This document shows positions 8,053-18,050 of a stretch of DNA of 64,000 bases, piece after piece. Under the pieces are notes generated by a model, which was not told the DNA's origin, made no database searches, and saw only the letters and a program-made list of their open reading frames with translations. The stretch's first letter is position 1. Each line of letters opens with the position of its first letter. The stretch spans positions 16,103-80,102 of the forward strand of contig NZ_FQVF01000025.1 in NCBI RefSeq assembly GCF_900129155.1, written 5' to 3'. The DNA comes from Marinomonas polaris DSM 16579 (GTDB lineage: Bacteria > Pseudomonadota > Gammaproteobacteria > Pseudomonadales > Marinomonadaceae). Position numbers and translations under genes: made by a program.

Positions 8053-10875
8053 ATGGATACCATTACCATACGCGGGGCCCGCACACACAATCTAAAAAAT
8101 GTGGACCTAGACATCCCAAGAGACAAACTTGTGGTGATTACTGGCCTATCCGGCTCAGGTAAATCCTCTCTCGCTTTTGATACTTTGTACGCCGAAGGAC
8201 AACGACGCTATGTAGAATCCCTTTCGACATACGCTAGACAATTTTTGTCCATGATGGAAAAGCCAGACATAGACCACATTGAAGGCCTTTCTCCTGCTAT
8301 CTCTATCGAGCAAAAATCAACCTCTCACAACCCACGATCAACAGTCGGTACAATAACAGAAATCTACGATTATCTACGATTGTTATTTGCCCGTGCAGGA
8401 CAACCTCGCTGCCCAGATCATGGTGAGCCACTAGAGGCGCAAACCATATCACAAATGGTCGATAAAGTTATATCGCTACCAGAAGAAACTAAGATGATGC
8501 TGCTTGCACCGATCGTCAAGGATCGAAAAGGTGAGCACTTACATACCATCAGTGACTTACTTTCAAAAGGCTTTATTCGCGCGCGAATCGATGGCATCGT
8601 CGTCGACCTAGATGATGCTCCAGCATTAGAAAAAAACAAGAAGCACACAATCGAAGTGGTCATTGACCGTTTTAAAGTTCGTTCTGATCTACAGCTTCGC
8701 TTGGCAGAATCCTTTGAAACATGCCTTGGTTTATCCGACGGGATCGCCAAAGTCATCAATATGGATGACGAGCAAGAAGAGTACATTTTCTCAAGTAAAT
8801 TCGCCTGTCCGGTTTGTGGTTACAGCTTAACGGAATTAGAGCCACGCCTTTTCTCCTTTAACAACCCAAATGGCGCTTGTCAGACATGTGACGGATTGGG
8901 CACTCATCAGATGTTTGATCCTGATCGAATCATTCAAGATGAAACTCTGACGCTTGCTGAAGGTGCAATCCGAGGCTGGGGTCGACGTAGTATTTTTTAC
9001 TACCAGCAACTTAGTGCCTTGGCGAAACACTATGGCTTCGACATAGAATCGAAATATAAAGATATCCCTAGCGATTTCAAAAAACGCATCTTGCAAGGCT
9101 CAGGTAAAGACAAGATAGATTTCATCTACATCAATGAACGTGGCGATAAAATGACACGCTCTCATTCATTTGAAGGTGTCATCCCAAATTTACAACGTCG
9201 CTATCACGAAACAGAATCTGACAGCGTGCGTGATGACCTCTCACAGTACATCAGCATCCAACCTTGCCCAGACTGTCATGGCTCTCGACTCAATCGATCC
9301 GCTCGCAACGTCTTTATAGCTGAGCAAACATTGCCAGAAGTTGTGACCTATCCAATCGCTGAATGTTTGAAGTACTTTGAAACACTTGAACTTCCCGGGT
9401 CACGTGGAGAGATCGCCTCTAAAATTCTTAAAGAGATTCGTGACCGATTAACCTTCTTGGTAAACGTTGGCTTGGAGTATCTGACACTCGACCGAAAAGC
9501 CGACTCGCTATCTGGAGGCGAGGCACAACGAATCCGACTTGCTAGTCAAATTGGTGCCGGTTTAGTAGGGGTTATGTATATCCTTGATGAGCCGTCTATT
9601 GGTTTGCATCAACGCGATAACGAAAGACTGATAGCAACACTGACCAGACTAAGAGACCTAGGCAATACTGTCATTGTCGTTGAACACGATGAAGACGCCA
9701 TTCGTATCGCCGACTTTGTTGTCGACATTGGCCCTGGCGCCGGCATTCACGGTGGCGAAATTATCGCCAGCGGCACACCACAAGACATAATGGATTGCCC
9801 TGAATCCATTACAGGACAGTTTCTAACGGGCAAACGAAAAATTGAAATCCCAGCCATTCGCCATCAAGCCAAGGACAAACAATTCCTTAAGTTAATAGGC
9901 GCAACAGGCAACAATCTAAATACTGTTGACCTTAAGATCCCTGTCGGCGTAATGACTTGTATCACTGGCGTCTCTGGATCTGGTAAATCGACATTAATTA
10001 ACGGTACTTTGTACCCACTTGCCGCTACAGCACTTAATGGCGCAACCACACTTAAAGCGGCACCCCATGAACGTATTGAAGGTTTAGATTTATTTGATAA
10101 GTGTGTGGATATCGATCAAAGCCCTATCGGTCGTACGCCAAGATCAAACCCTGCAACCTACACGGGTATTTTCACTCCGATGAGAGAGCTATTCTCAGCA
10201 ACACAAGAATCTCGCTCACGAGGCTATAAACCAGGTCGATTCAGCTTTAATGTGAAAGGTGGACGCTGTGAAGCCTGCCAAGGTGATGGCGTAATCAAGG
10301 TAGAAATGCACTTTCTTCCAGATATCTACGTACCTTGTGATACCTGTAAAGGCAAACGCTACAATCGCGAGACGTTAGAGATCCATTACAAAGGCAAAAA
10401 CATTCACCAATGTCTAGAAATGACGATTGAAGACGCTCGAGAGTTCTTTGATCCAGTCCCATCTATCGCAAGAAAACTACAAACTCTAATCGATGTTGGT
10501 TTGGGTTATATTCGGCTTGGACAAGCAGCCACAACGCTTTCTGGCGGCGAAGCACAACGAGTTAAATTAGCGAAAGAGCTGTCTAAACGTGACACAGGTA
10601 CAACGCTATACATTCTTGATGAGCCGACAACAGGCCTGCACTTTGCCGATATAGAACAGCTACTAAAAGTTCTTCATCGCCTAAGAGATCATGGAAATAC
10701 CGTCGTTGTTATTGAGCATAACCTTGATGTGATAAAAACCGCCGACTGGATCGTAGATTTAGGTCCCGAAGGTGGTAGCGGCGGAGGATACATAGTCGCT
10801 GAAGGTACACCTGAGGATATCGCTAAAGCAGAGAAGTCTCATACTGGGCGATTCTTAAAACAAATGCTTAACTAG
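8053..10875 (+). CDS. uvrA: excinuclease ABC subunit A
   Basis: 940 residues, the normal length. Tandem ABC-ATPase halves, each with Walker A (GLSGSGKSS about residue 32; GVSGSGKST about 640) and ABC signature (LSGGEAQRIRLA and LSGGEAQRVKLA). Zinc-finger pairs CPVCGY...CQTCDG and CEACQGDG...CDTCKGKRY are intact. UvrA dimers find bulky DNA lesions and load UvrB for nucleotide excision repair. GGAG lies six bases before the ATG. A LexA box upstream makes it SOS-inducible, and a strong terminator follows. Confidence 0.98.
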   Translation: MDTITIRGARTHNLKNVDLDIPRDKLVVITGLSGSGKSSLAFDTLYAEGQRRYVESLSTYARQFLSMMEKPDIDHIEGLSPAISIEQKSTSHNPRSTVGTITEIYDYLRLLFARAGQPRCPDHGEPLEAQTISQMVDKVISLPEETKMMLLAPIVKDRKGEHLHTISDLLSKGFIRARIDGIVVDLDDAPALEKNKKHTIEVVIDRFKVRSDLQLRLAESFETCLGLSDGIAKVINMDDEQEEYIFSSKFACPVCGYSLTELEPRLFSFNNPNGACQTCDGLGTHQMFDPDRIIQDETLTLAEGAIRGWGRRSIFYYQQLSALAKHYGFDIESKYKDIPSDFKKRILQGSGKDKIDFIYINERGDKMTRSHSFEGVIPNLQRRYHETESDSVRDDLSQYISIQPCPDCHGSRLNRSARNVFIAEQTLPEVVTYPIAECLKYFETLELPGSRGEIASKILKEIRDRLTFLVNVGLEYLTLDRKADSLSGGEAQRIRLASQIGAGLVGVMYILDEPSIGLHQRDNERLIATLTRLRDLGNTVIVVEHDEDAIRIADFVVDIGPGAGIHGGEIIASGTPQDIMDCPESITGQFLTGKRKIEIPAIRHQAKDKQFLKLIGATGNNLNTVDLKIPVGVMTCITGVSGSGKSTLINGTLYPLAATALNGATTLKAAPHERIEGLDLFDKCVDIDQSPIGRTPRSNPATYTGIFTPMRELFSATQESRSRGYKPGRFSFNVKGGRCEACQGDGVIKVEMHFLPDIYVPCDTCKGKRYNRETLEIHYKGKNIHQCLEMTIEDAREFFDPVPSIARKLQTLIDVGLGYIRLGQAATTLSGGEAQRVKLAKELSKRDTGTTLYILDEPTTGLHFADIEQLLKVLHRLRDHGNTVVVIEHNLDVIKTADWIVDLGPEGGSGGGYIVAEGTPEDIAKAEKSHTGRFLKQMLN

Positions 10876-10892
10876 TATTTCATAGATAAATA

Positions 10893-10933
10893 AAAACACC
10901 CGATGAATCTATACTTCATCGGGTGTTTTTTTG
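10893..10933 (+). terminator. intrinsic terminator after uvrA
   Basis: A near-perfect 15-bp stem (AAAACACCCGATGAA / complement) with a 7-base loop and a following T run, 17 bp past the uvrA stop codon. Confidence 0.9.
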
Positions 10934-10963
10934 CGCCTAAATATCCGCTAAATTTTTAGCAAA

Positions 10964-10990
10964 AAAAGCCGAGCTATTAGCTCGGCTTTT
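10964..10990 (-). terminator. intrinsic terminator of the alpha operon (after rplQ)
   Basis: An 11-bp stem AAAAGCCGAGC / GCTCGGCTTTT with a 5-base loop. Minus-strand read-out ends in seven T. It lies back to back with the uvrA terminator, separating convergent transcripts. Confidence 0.9.
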
Positions 10991-11005
10991 TATTACAAAC
11001 TGATA

Positions 11006-11383
11006 TTACTCAGCGGCTTCTGCAACTGGACGATCGACCAATTCAACATAAGCCATAGGTGCGTTGTCACCTGAGCGGAAGCCACATTTAAGAATGCGAA
11101 CATAACCACCAGGACGAGCTTGGTAACGAGGACCAAGTTCAGTGAACAATTTACCTACTGCATCTTTGCTACGAGTACGAGCAAAGGCAAGGCGACGATT
11201 CGCAACAGAATCAACTTTCGCCAATGTTATCAACGGCTCAGCAACACGACGTAGTTCTTTAGCTTTCGGCAACGTAGTTTTAATAACTTCGTGTTCGAAC
11301 AAAGAAGCAGCCATGTTTTTAAACATCGCTTTACGATGTGAGCTAGTACGGTTTAAGTGACGTCCACTCTTACGATGACGCAT
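11006..11383 (-). CDS. rplQ: 50S ribosomal protein L17
   Basis: 125 residues, beginning MRHRKSGRHLNRTSSHR, the conserved L17 start. Binds 23S rRNA near the peptide exit. Last gene of the alpha operon, 43 bp after rpoA, followed by a strong terminator. Confidence 0.98.
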   Translation of the reverse strand: MRHRKSGRHLNRTSSHRKAMFKNMAASLFEHEVIKTTLPKAKELRRVAEPLITLAKVDSVANRRLAFARTRSKDAVGKLFTELGPRYQARPGGYVRILKCGFRSGDNAPMAYVELVDRPVAEAAE

Positions 11384-11425
11384 TTTACATTCCTTACCAA
11401 ACTACGGTGGTCAGGGAACAATGAC

Positions 11426-12430
11426 CTAGCGAGCTAGAACTTTGCTATCGTCTTTCAAACTAGCCGGTGGCCAATTCTCTAAACGCATTCCCAAAGACAA
11501 ACCACGCTGTGCTAAAACATCTTTGATTTCAGTTAACGACTTCTTACCTAGGTTAGGCGTCTTAAGAAGCTCAACCTCAGTACGTTGAATCAAATCACCG
11601 ATGTAATAAATGTTCTCTGCTTTTAAACAGTTAGCACTGCGAACGGTCAATTCAAGATCATCAACCGGGCGTAGCAAAATTGGATCAATCTCATCCTCTT
11701 CTTCTACAACAGGTGCTTCGCTTTCGCTTTCAAGGGCGACAAAAACCGCGATTTGCTGTTGTAAAATAGTCGCTGCACGACGAATTGCTTCTTCAGGATC
11801 GATAGTACCATTAGATTCGATGTCTAAGACTAACTTATCTAAGTCTGTACGCTGCTCTACACGAGCATTATCGACACTGTACGCAACACGGCGAACAGGG
11901 CTGAATGAGGCATCCAGTTGCAAGCGACCGATTGGACGAGTCTCATCGTCGCCAGCAACACGAGCATCAGCAGGCTCATAACCACGGCCACGTGCGACTT
12001 TGATCTGCATAGTTAACTCAGCAGTGTCATCTAAGTGCGCAATAATGTGATCCGGGTTAGCGATCTCTGCATCAGCAACCAACTGGATATCTCCAGCTGT
12101 TACGATACCAGGACCTTTTTTACTTAGAGTAAGAGTTGCTTCATCTTGCCCGTGTAGAGCGATCGCAACTCCTTTCAGGTTAAGAAGAATTTCAATTACA
12201 TCTTCTTTAACCCCTTCGATTGCGCTGTATTCGTGTAATACACCGTCGATTTCAACTTCAACAATCGCACAACCTGGCATTGAAGAAAGCAGGATACGGC
12301 GCAGTGCGTTACCCAAAGTATGACCAAAACCACGTTCTAGCGGTTGCAGTGTAACTTTAGCGCGACAGTTGCCTAGTTCCTGAACTTCAATGTTGCGTGG
12401 GGTTAACAATTCGCTCACTGAACGCTGCAT
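11426..12430 (-). CDS. rpoA: RNA polymerase alpha subunit
   Basis: 334 residues. The N-terminal domain (about 1-235), with RGFGHTLGNALRRILLSSMPG, dimerises and scaffolds beta and beta-prime. A linker rich in Glu (about 236-248) leads to the C-terminal domain (about 250-330, LTVRSANCLKAENIYYIGDL), which contacts UP elements and activators. In the usual place between rpsD and rplQ, 34 bp after rpsD. Confidence 0.98.
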   Translation of the reverse strand: MQRSVSELLTPRNIEVQELGNCRAKVTLQPLERGFGHTLGNALRRILLSSMPGCAIVEVEIDGVLHEYSAIEGVKEDVIEILLNLKGVAIALHGQDEATLTLSKKGPGIVTAGDIQLVADAEIANPDHIIAHLDDTAELTMQIKVARGRGYEPADARVAGDDETRPIGRLQLDASFSPVRRVAYSVDNARVEQRTDLDKLVLDIESNGTIDPEEAIRRAATILQQQIAVFVALESESEAPVVEEEDEIDPILLRPVDDLELTVRSANCLKAENIYYIGDLIQRTEVELLKTPNLGKKSLTEIKDVLAQRGLSLGMRLENWPPASLKDDSKVLAR

Positions 12431-12463
12431 AGATCCACCTATTTCTTAATCCTAATCACCAAC

Positions 12464-13084
12464 TTACTTAGAGTAAAGTTCGACAATTAGGTTCTCATTA
12501 ATTTCAGCTGATAAATCGGCACGTTCTGGAAGTGCTTTGTAAGTAGCTTCCAGTTTAGTTGAATCAACTTCGATCCAATGGATCGGTGCACGACCTTTAG
12601 ATAGCTCTAGTGCGCTTTGTACACGCAATTGCTTCTTAGCTTTTTCACGGATAGACACAACGTCACCAGCTTTAACTTGGTAAGACGGAATGTTAACCGT
12701 AGCGCCATTAACTAGAATACCTTTATGGCCTACTAGTTGACGAGCTTCTGCACGTGTAGAACCAAAACCTGCGCGATATACAACGTTATCTAAACGTGAT
12801 TCCAAAAGTTGCAGAAGGTTTTCACCAGTAGCACCTTTAAGACGAGCAGCAGATTTATAGTAATTACGGAATTGTTTTTCAAGAATACCGTACATACGAC
12901 GTACTTTTTGTTTCTCACGTAGTTGCAAGCCGTATTCAGAAAGGCGACCGCGACGTGCACCGTGCACACCTGGAACCGTTTCTACTTTACATTTCGACTC
13001 AAGAGCGCGTGAACCGCTCTTCAATTGCAAGTCGGTACCTTCACGACGAGACAACTTACAAGTTGGACCTATATAACGAGCCAT
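12464..13084 (-). CDS. rpsD: 30S ribosomal protein S4
   Basis: 206 residues. Starts [19 protein letters not shown] and carries the S4 RNA-binding fold (about 96-160, [23 protein letters not shown]). Primary 16S assembly protein and, in enterobacteria, the translational repressor of the alpha operon. Sits 17 bp after rpsK. Confidence 0.98.
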
Positions 13085-13100
13085 GTATCTGTCTCCTCAA

Positions 13101-13493
13101 TTAAACGCGACGTTTCTTAGGTGGACGGCAACCGTTGTGCGGAATTGGCGTCACATCTGTGATGTTATTGATACGCAAGCCCAATGCATTTAATGCACGA
13201 ACTGCGGACTCACGACCAGGACCTGGGCCCTTAATCATTACGTCAACGTTTTTAAGGCCGAACTCTTGTGCGACAGTACCGGCACGTTCCGCTGCTACTT
13301 GAGCTGCGAAAGGAGTACTTTTACGAGATCCGCGAAAACCAGAACCACCTGCAGTAGCCCAAGACAAAGCATTGCCTTGGCGGTCAGTGATAGTCACGAT
13401 CGTGTTATTAAATGACGCGTGTACATGAGCAACACCGTCGACGACCGTCTTTTTGACTTTTTTCTTGGTGTTGCGCGTAGCTGGCTTAGCCAT
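13101..13493 (-). CDS. rpsK: 30S ribosomal protein S11
   Basis: 130 residues, with the conserved [17 protein letters not shown] and C-terminal [13 protein letters not shown]. Platform protein near the mRNA Shine-Dalgarno cleft. Follows rpsM by 65 bp. Confidence 0.98.
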
Positions 13494-13558
13494 ATTGCAC
13501 TTTCCTATTTAATGCTCAGCTCTAGCAAACTTAGTGGCTAGAGCGAAACGCGTTTAAA

Positions 13559-13915
13559 TTACTTACGAATAGGCTTACGAGGGCCTTTTCGTGTACGAGC
13601 GTTCGTTTTGGTACGTTGACCACGAACTGGTAGGCTGCGGCGATGACGAATCCCGCGATTACAACCTAGGTCCATCAAACGTTTGATAGACATACTGACT
13701 TCACGACGTAAGTCACCCTCTACAGTATACTTAGCAACTTCGCCACGAAGTTCATCAAGGATATCATCACTTAATGAACCAATTTTCGCAGTTTCAGCAA
13801 CACCCGTAGCAGCGCAAATAGCGCGAGAACGAGTGCGACCAATTCCGAAGATGTAAGTCAGAGAAATGACCGCATGTTTATTGTCAGGAATATTGACACC
13901 GGCTATACGAGCCAT
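13559..13915 (-). CDS. rpsM: 30S ribosomal protein S13
   Basis: 118 residues, starting MARIAGVNIPDNKHAVISL and ending in the basic tail TRKGPRKPIRK. Head protein that forms subunit bridges. First gene of the alpha operon, with its own promoter in the 128-bp gap upstream and a purine-rich ACGGAGTAA before the ATG. Confidence 0.98.
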   Translation of the reverse strand: MARIAGVNIPDNKHAVISLTYIFGIGRTRSRAICAATGVAETAKIGSLSDDILDELRGEVAKYTVEGDLRREVSMSIKRLMDLGCNRGIRHRRSLPVRGQRTKTNARTRKGPRKPIRK

Positions 13916-13982
13916 TCACTTTACTCCGTTGTTATTGATGATTATATGTTAATTCATCACTTTACTATCATGAGGGCGGCTG

Positions 13983-14011
13983 ATTATGCCTATCTTTAGG
14001 CCATAAATCAA
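13983..14011 (-). promoter_or_regulatory. sigma-70-type promoter of the alpha operon
   Basis: Reading the minus strand: TTGATT, 17-base spacer, CATAAT, then a GC-rich discriminator (CAGCCGCCC), in the rpmJ-rpsM gap. Placement matches an independent alpha-operon promoter; strength unknown. Confidence 0.6.
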
Positions 14012-14043
14012 CCACCCTTTCCCATCATCGAGCGAACTCGCTA

Positions 14044-14157
14044 TTAACCTTGACGCTGTTTGTGACGAGGCTCAACGCAAATCACTCGAACTGAACCGTT
14101 ACGACGAACGATTTTGCAGTTACGACAGATTTTCTTTACAGATGCACGTACTTTCAT
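14044..14157 (-). CDS. rpmJ: 50S ribosomal protein L36
   Basis: 37 residues, MKVRASVKKICRNCKIVRR...VEPRHKQRQG. This is the zinc-binding (C+) form: Cys11, Cys14, Cys27 and His32 are all present. Lies between secY and rpsM as in most bacteria. Confidence 0.97.
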   Translation of the reverse strand: MKVRASVKKICRNCKIVRRNGSVRVICVEPRHKQRQG

Positions 14158-14176
14158 GTTCAACTCCAACCTACGC

Positions 14177-15508
14177 TTAACGCATTAGGCCATTTGGACC
14201 ATAACCAGTCAGATTAGATTTCTTCATTAATGATTCGTATTGCTGACTCATCAAATGACTTTGAACTTGCGACATAAAGTCCATGACAACTACCACTACG
14301 ATTAACATAGAAGTACCGCCAAAGTAGAATGGAACATTCCACGCAACAACAAAGAACTGAGGCATCAGAGACACTAGAGTGATGTATAAAGCACCAAACA
14401 GTGTCAAACGAGTCATTACACCGTCAATATATCGAGCTGTATGATCGCCTGGACGAATACCCGGCAAAAAAGCACCGGATTTTTTCAAGTTATCTGCCAC
14501 ATCTTTAGGGTTGAACACTAGCGCCGTATAGAAGAAGCAAAAGAATACAATTGCTATCGCAAACAACAGCACATAGAGCGGTTGCCCAGGAGCTAGAGCC
14601 AAAGAGATATTTTGCAACCATTCCATTCCTTCACCTTGACCGAACCATTGGCCAATCGAAGCTGGGAACAAAAGGATACTTGAAGCGAAAATAGGTGGAA
14701 TCACACCAGCCATATTCACTTTAAGAGGCAAATGACTCTTTTGTGCAGCAAATACTTTTTTGCCTTGCTGACGCTTAGCATAATTAACCGTTATACGACG
14801 TTGACCGCGTTCGATGAAAACAACGAATGCGATAGTCGCAATGGCTAATATACCAATTAGCAACAAAGCTAAAATATTGATATCGCCTTGACGAGCCGAC
14901 TCAAACGAACGACCTAAAGCAGATGGCAAGCCTGCAACGATACCTGCGAAGATAAGAATGGATATACCATTACCAATCCCTTTTTCAGTAACTTGCTCAC
15001 CTAACCACATCAAGAAAACAGTACCAGCAACAAGAGTCACAACTGCAACAGCATAGAATTCCATACCATTACTGAACGAGATCCCTTGACTTGCCAAACC
15101 AACCGCCATACTAGCAGATTGGACAAGAGCAAGAAGCACGGTACCGTAACGAGTGTACTGAGTAATCTTGCGACGACCCGCTTCACCCTCTTTCTTTAGC
15201 TGCTCTAGCTGCGGGCTCACAACCGTCAATAACTGCATAATAATAGAGGCAGAAATATAGGGCAAAATCCCAAGCGCAAAAATACTCATGCGCTCAAGCG
15301 CGCCCCCTGAGAATACGTTAAATAAACTCAGAATAGTGCCTTCATTTTGATCAAACAACGCAGACAGTCTGTCAGGATTAATACCTGGAACAGGAATGTG
15401 CGCACCGATTCGGTATACAATAATTGCTAGAAATACGAAACGAATACGAGCCCAAAGCTCGCTTAATCCGTTTTGCATACCAGCTGGTAGTGAGCCACGC
15501 TTTGCCAT
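14177..15508 (-). CDS. secY: protein translocase subunit SecY
   Basis: 443 residues with ten hydrophobic segments. Conserved regions RIGAHIPVPGI (about 36-46), the plug/helix-2 segment NVFSGGALERMSIFALGI (about 62-79) and the cytoplasmic loop VVFIERGQRRITVNYAKRQ (about 228-246) are evident. Forms the SecYEG channel with SecE (encoded further upstream in this window) and SecG. Start codon abuts the rplO stop, indicating translational coupling. Confidence 0.98.
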   Translation of the reverse strand: MAKRGSLPAGMQNGLSELWARIRFVFLAIIVYRIGAHIPVPGINPDRLSALFDQNEGTILSLFNVFSGGALERMSIFALGILPYISASIIMQLLTVVSPQLEQLKKEGEAGRRKITQYTRYGTVLLALVQSASMAVGLASQGISFSNGMEFYAVAVVTLVAGTVFLMWLGEQVTEKGIGNGISILIFAGIVAGLPSALGRSFESARQGDINILALLLIGILAIATIAFVVFIERGQRRITVNYAKRQQGKKVFAAQKSHLPLKVNMAGVIPPIFASSILLFPASIGQWFGQGEGMEWLQNISLALAPGQPLYVLLFAIAIVFFCFFYTALVFNPKDVADNLKKSGAFLPGIRPGDHTARYIDGVMTRLTLFGALYITLVSLMPQFFVVAWNVPFYFGGTSMLIVVVVVMDFMSQVQSHLMSQQYESLMKKSNLTGYGPNGLMR

Positions 15509-15943
15509 TTATTCCTCGACTTTTCCGCCAGCTGCTTCAATAGCGGCACGAGCACCTTTAGTCACCTTAAGACCACGAACTGTGATAGCTTTGTCGATTG
15601 AACCAGACAAAATCACACGAGCAGTCTTAATTTGATGACCAAGAATGTCGGCGCCTTTAAGAGCAGCCAAATCTACAACTTCAGCATTTACAGCAGCAAG
15701 CTCGTTTAAACGAACTTCAGCAACATACTTTGCCTGACGTGAAGTAAAACCGAATTTTGGCAGACGACGCTGCAAAGGCATTTGACCACCTTCAAAACCA
15801 GGTTTTACTGAGCCACCAGAACGAGACTTAAGACCTTTATGGCCACGTCCGCCAGTTTTACCCAAGCCGCTACCAATGCCGCGACCAACACGTTTAGGAG
15901 CATGTTTGCTACCTTCGCCAGGACGAAGTGTATTTAAGAACAT
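15509..15943 (-). CDS. rplO: 50S ribosomal protein L15
   Basis: 144 residues, with the Gly/Arg-rich N-terminus KRVGRGIGSGLGKTGGRGHKG. Assembly protein of the 50S core. 1 bp from rpmD and abutting secY. Confidence 0.98.
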   Translation of the reverse strand: MFLNTLRPGEGSKHAPKRVGRGIGSGLGKTGGRGHKGLKSRSGGSVKPGFEGGQMPLQRRLPKFGFTSRQAKYVAEVRLNELAAVNAEVVDLAALKGADILGHQIKTARVILSGSIDKAITVRGLKVTKGARAAIEAAGGKVEE

Positions 15944-15944
15944 G

Positions 15945-16130
15945 TTATTCCCCTACCACTTTAACCATATAATAAACTTTATTAACCATGCCACGTACAG
16001 AAGGAGTATCTTCCAACTCACGTGTTTGGCCAACTTTACGCAAACCCAAGCCTTTAACAGTTTCACGGTGCTTTGGAAGACGACCGATCGGGCTGCGGGT
16101 TAGTTGAACTGTGATGGTATTATTCGCCAT
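15945..16130 (-). CDS. rpmD: 50S ribosomal protein L30
   Basis: 61 residues, MANNTITVQLTRSPIGRLPKH, full length for bacterial L30. Sandwiched between rpsE (6 bp) and rplO (1 bp). Confidence 0.97.
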   Translation of the reverse strand: MANNTITVQLTRSPIGRLPKHRETVKGLGLRKVGQTRELEDTPSVRGMVNKVYYMVKVVGE

Positions 16131-16136
16131 GACACA

Positions 16137-16637
16137 TTACCCCAAAATTTGATCGACTGACTTACCGCGTTTTGCCGCGATTTGTTCAGGTGCTTTCATA
16201 TCCTGCAAACCTTTAATCGTAGCACGAACTACGTTTACTGGGTTTGTAGAGCCGTAACATTTCGCCAAAACGTTATGAACGCCAACGATTTCTAGAACCG
16301 CACGCATTGCACCACCGGCGATAACACCAGTACCTGGAGACGCTGGTTGCATAAACACTTTAGATGCTCCGTGACTTGCTTTAATAGGATACTGAAGGGT
16401 ATCGCCATCAAGTCTTACAGAAACCATGTTACGACGAGCTTGTTCCATTGCTTTTTGAATAGCTTGAGGAACTTCGCGCGCTTTACCACGACCAAAGCCA
16501 ACTTTACCATTACCGTCACCAACAACTGTTAAAGCTGTAAAAGAGAAGATACGACCACCCTTTACAACTTTAGCAACGCGGTTTACTTGAACCAGCTTCT
16601 CTTGGAGATCGCTAGTTTGTTGATCATTAACTGCCAT
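16137..16637 (-). CDS. rpsE: 30S ribosomal protein S5
   Basis: 166 residues. Double-stranded-RNA-binding-like N-terminal domain (VNRVAKVVKGGRIFSFTALTVVGD) and C-terminal S5 domain. Helps translational accuracy and helicase action at the mRNA entry. 10 bp after rplR. Confidence 0.98.
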   Translation of the reverse strand: MAVNDQQTSDLQEKLVQVNRVAKVVKGGRIFSFTALTVVGDGNGKVGFGRGKAREVPQAIQKAMEQARRNMVSVRLDGDTLQYPIKASHGASKVFMQPASPGTGVIAGGAMRAVLEIVGVHNVLAKCYGSTNPVNVVRATIKGLQDMKAPEQIAAKRGKSVDQILG

Positions 16638-16647
16638 TTGCTACCCC

Positions 16648-16998
16648 TTAAAACTCTAGACCGGCTTCACGTGCAGCGTCAGCAAGAACTTGAACGCGAC
16701 CATGGTATTTAAAGCCAGAACGGTCAAAAGCGACCGAAGTGACGCCTGCTGCTTTAGCGCGCGTAGCAATCAAAGTACCGACTTCTTTAGCCGCTACTTT
16801 ATTACCAGTCGCCGAGCCACGAAGAGCTTCTTCAAGAGTAGAAGCACTAGCTAGCACTTTACTACCACAAGGAGAAATCACTTGAGCATACATATGGCGT
16901 GGTGTGCGATGTACAGTAAGACGATTCGCACCTAAGTCACGAATATGCAAGCGAGCACGACGTGCACGACGAATCCGAGATTGTTTTTTAGTGTTCAT
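16648..16998 (-). CDS. rplR: 50S ribosomal protein L18
   Basis: 116 residues with the basic start MNTKKQSRIRRARRARLHIR and the C-terminal FDRSGFKYHGRVQVLADAAREAGLEF. Mediates 5S rRNA binding to the 50S. 10 bp after rplF. Confidence 0.98.
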   Translation of the reverse strand: MNTKKQSRIRRARRARLHIRDLGANRLTVHRTPRHMYAQVISPCGSKVLASASTLEEALRGSATGNKVAAKEVGTLIATRAKAAGVTSVAFDRSGFKYHGRVQVLADAAREAGLEF

Positions 16999-17008
16999 GA
17001 ATGCCTAC

Positions 17009-17542
17009 CTACTTCTTCTTAGCTTCTTTACGACGAATTACTTCGTCAGAATAGCGAACACCTTTGCCTTTATATGGCTCTGGCGGACGGAAACCGCGAA
17101 CTTCTGCAGCAACTTGACCAACGGCTTGTTTATCAATGCCACGGATCACAATTTCTGTTTGAGAAGCACATTCAGCTGTTACGCCTTCAGGAAGTTCGTA
17201 ATCTACTGGATGAGAAAAACCCAGAGACAGGTTAAGTACATTGCCTTTAAGCGCAGCACGGTAACCAACACCTTGAAGAAACAATCTTTTCTCAAAACCT
17301 TGACTAACACCAACAACCATGTTGTTAACCAAAGCACGAGTTGTACCAGCTAAGGCACGGCTTTGTTTTGCACCATCGCGCGCAGCGAAGGTAATAACAT
17401 TTTCTTCTTTAGACACTTGTACGCTTGTGTGAATATTAAACTCTAAAGAACCTTTACCGCCTTTAACAACGACAGTTTGTCCATTTAGGGTTAAATCTAC
17501 ACCACTAGGAAGCGTCACGGGACTATTAGCAACTCGAGACAT
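17009..17542 (-). CDS. rplF: 50S ribosomal protein L6
   Basis: 177 residues, two repeated L6 domains, with the signature PEPYKGKGVRYSDEVIRRKEAKKK at the C-terminus. Lies near the factor-binding centre. 8 bp after rpsH. Confidence 0.98.
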   Translation of the reverse strand: MSRVANSPVTLPSGVDLTLNGQTVVVKGGKGSLEFNIHTSVQVSKEENVITFAARDGAKQSRALAGTTRALVNNMVVGVSQGFEKRLFLQGVGYRAALKGNVLNLSLGFSHPVDYELPEGVTAECASQTEIVIRGIDKQAVGQVAAEVRGFRPPEPYKGKGVRYSDEVIRRKEAKKK

Positions 17543-17550
17543 ACTAACTC

Positions 17551-17943
17551 CTAGAATACTGTGCAGATTACTTCGCCACCGATACCAGCAGCACGAGCTG
17601 CACGGTCTGTCATCACACCTTTAGAGGTAGAGATGATTGCAACACCAAGGCCAGCTTCTACTTTTGGTAGAGCACTAGTGCCTTTGTATTGACGCAAACT
17701 TGGGCGAGATGCGCGTTTGATTTGTTCGATAACTGGCTTACCTTCGTAGTATTTCAACTCGATAGTAAGCGTCGGTTTTATTGCCTCGTCTACAGAAAAG
17801 TTACCTACGTAACCTTCTTCGCGTAGAACAGCAGCAATCGATGTCTTCATTTTTGATGAAGGCATGCTCACAGAGGTCTTTGCAGCCATCTGTGCATTAC
17901 GAATACGTGTAAACATATCCGCAAGGGTATCTTGCATACTCAT
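17551..17943 (-). CDS. rpsH: 30S ribosomal protein S8
   Basis: 130 residues, MSMQDTLADMFTRIRNAQ..., C-terminal STSKGVMTDRAARAAGIGGEVICTVF. Primary 16S binder; in E. coli it represses the spc operon at the rplE site. Preceded by an unusually long 129-bp gap from rpsN holding a possible promoter and two hairpins. Confidence 0.98.
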   Translation of the reverse strand: MSMQDTLADMFTRIRNAQMAAKTSVSMPSSKMKTSIAAVLREEGYVGNFSVDEAIKPTLTIELKYYEGKPVIEQIKRASRPSLRQYKGTSALPKVEAGLGVAIISTSKGVMTDRAARAAGIGGEVICTVF

Positions 17944-18050
17944 TTAAGAGCTCCTAATTTAAAAACCATTGTGCAGCAAATAGAGCTCGCGCATAGTACA
18001 CAGCAGCGAGCAGAATGTCCAGTATTTAGACACTCCACTCACTGCCATGT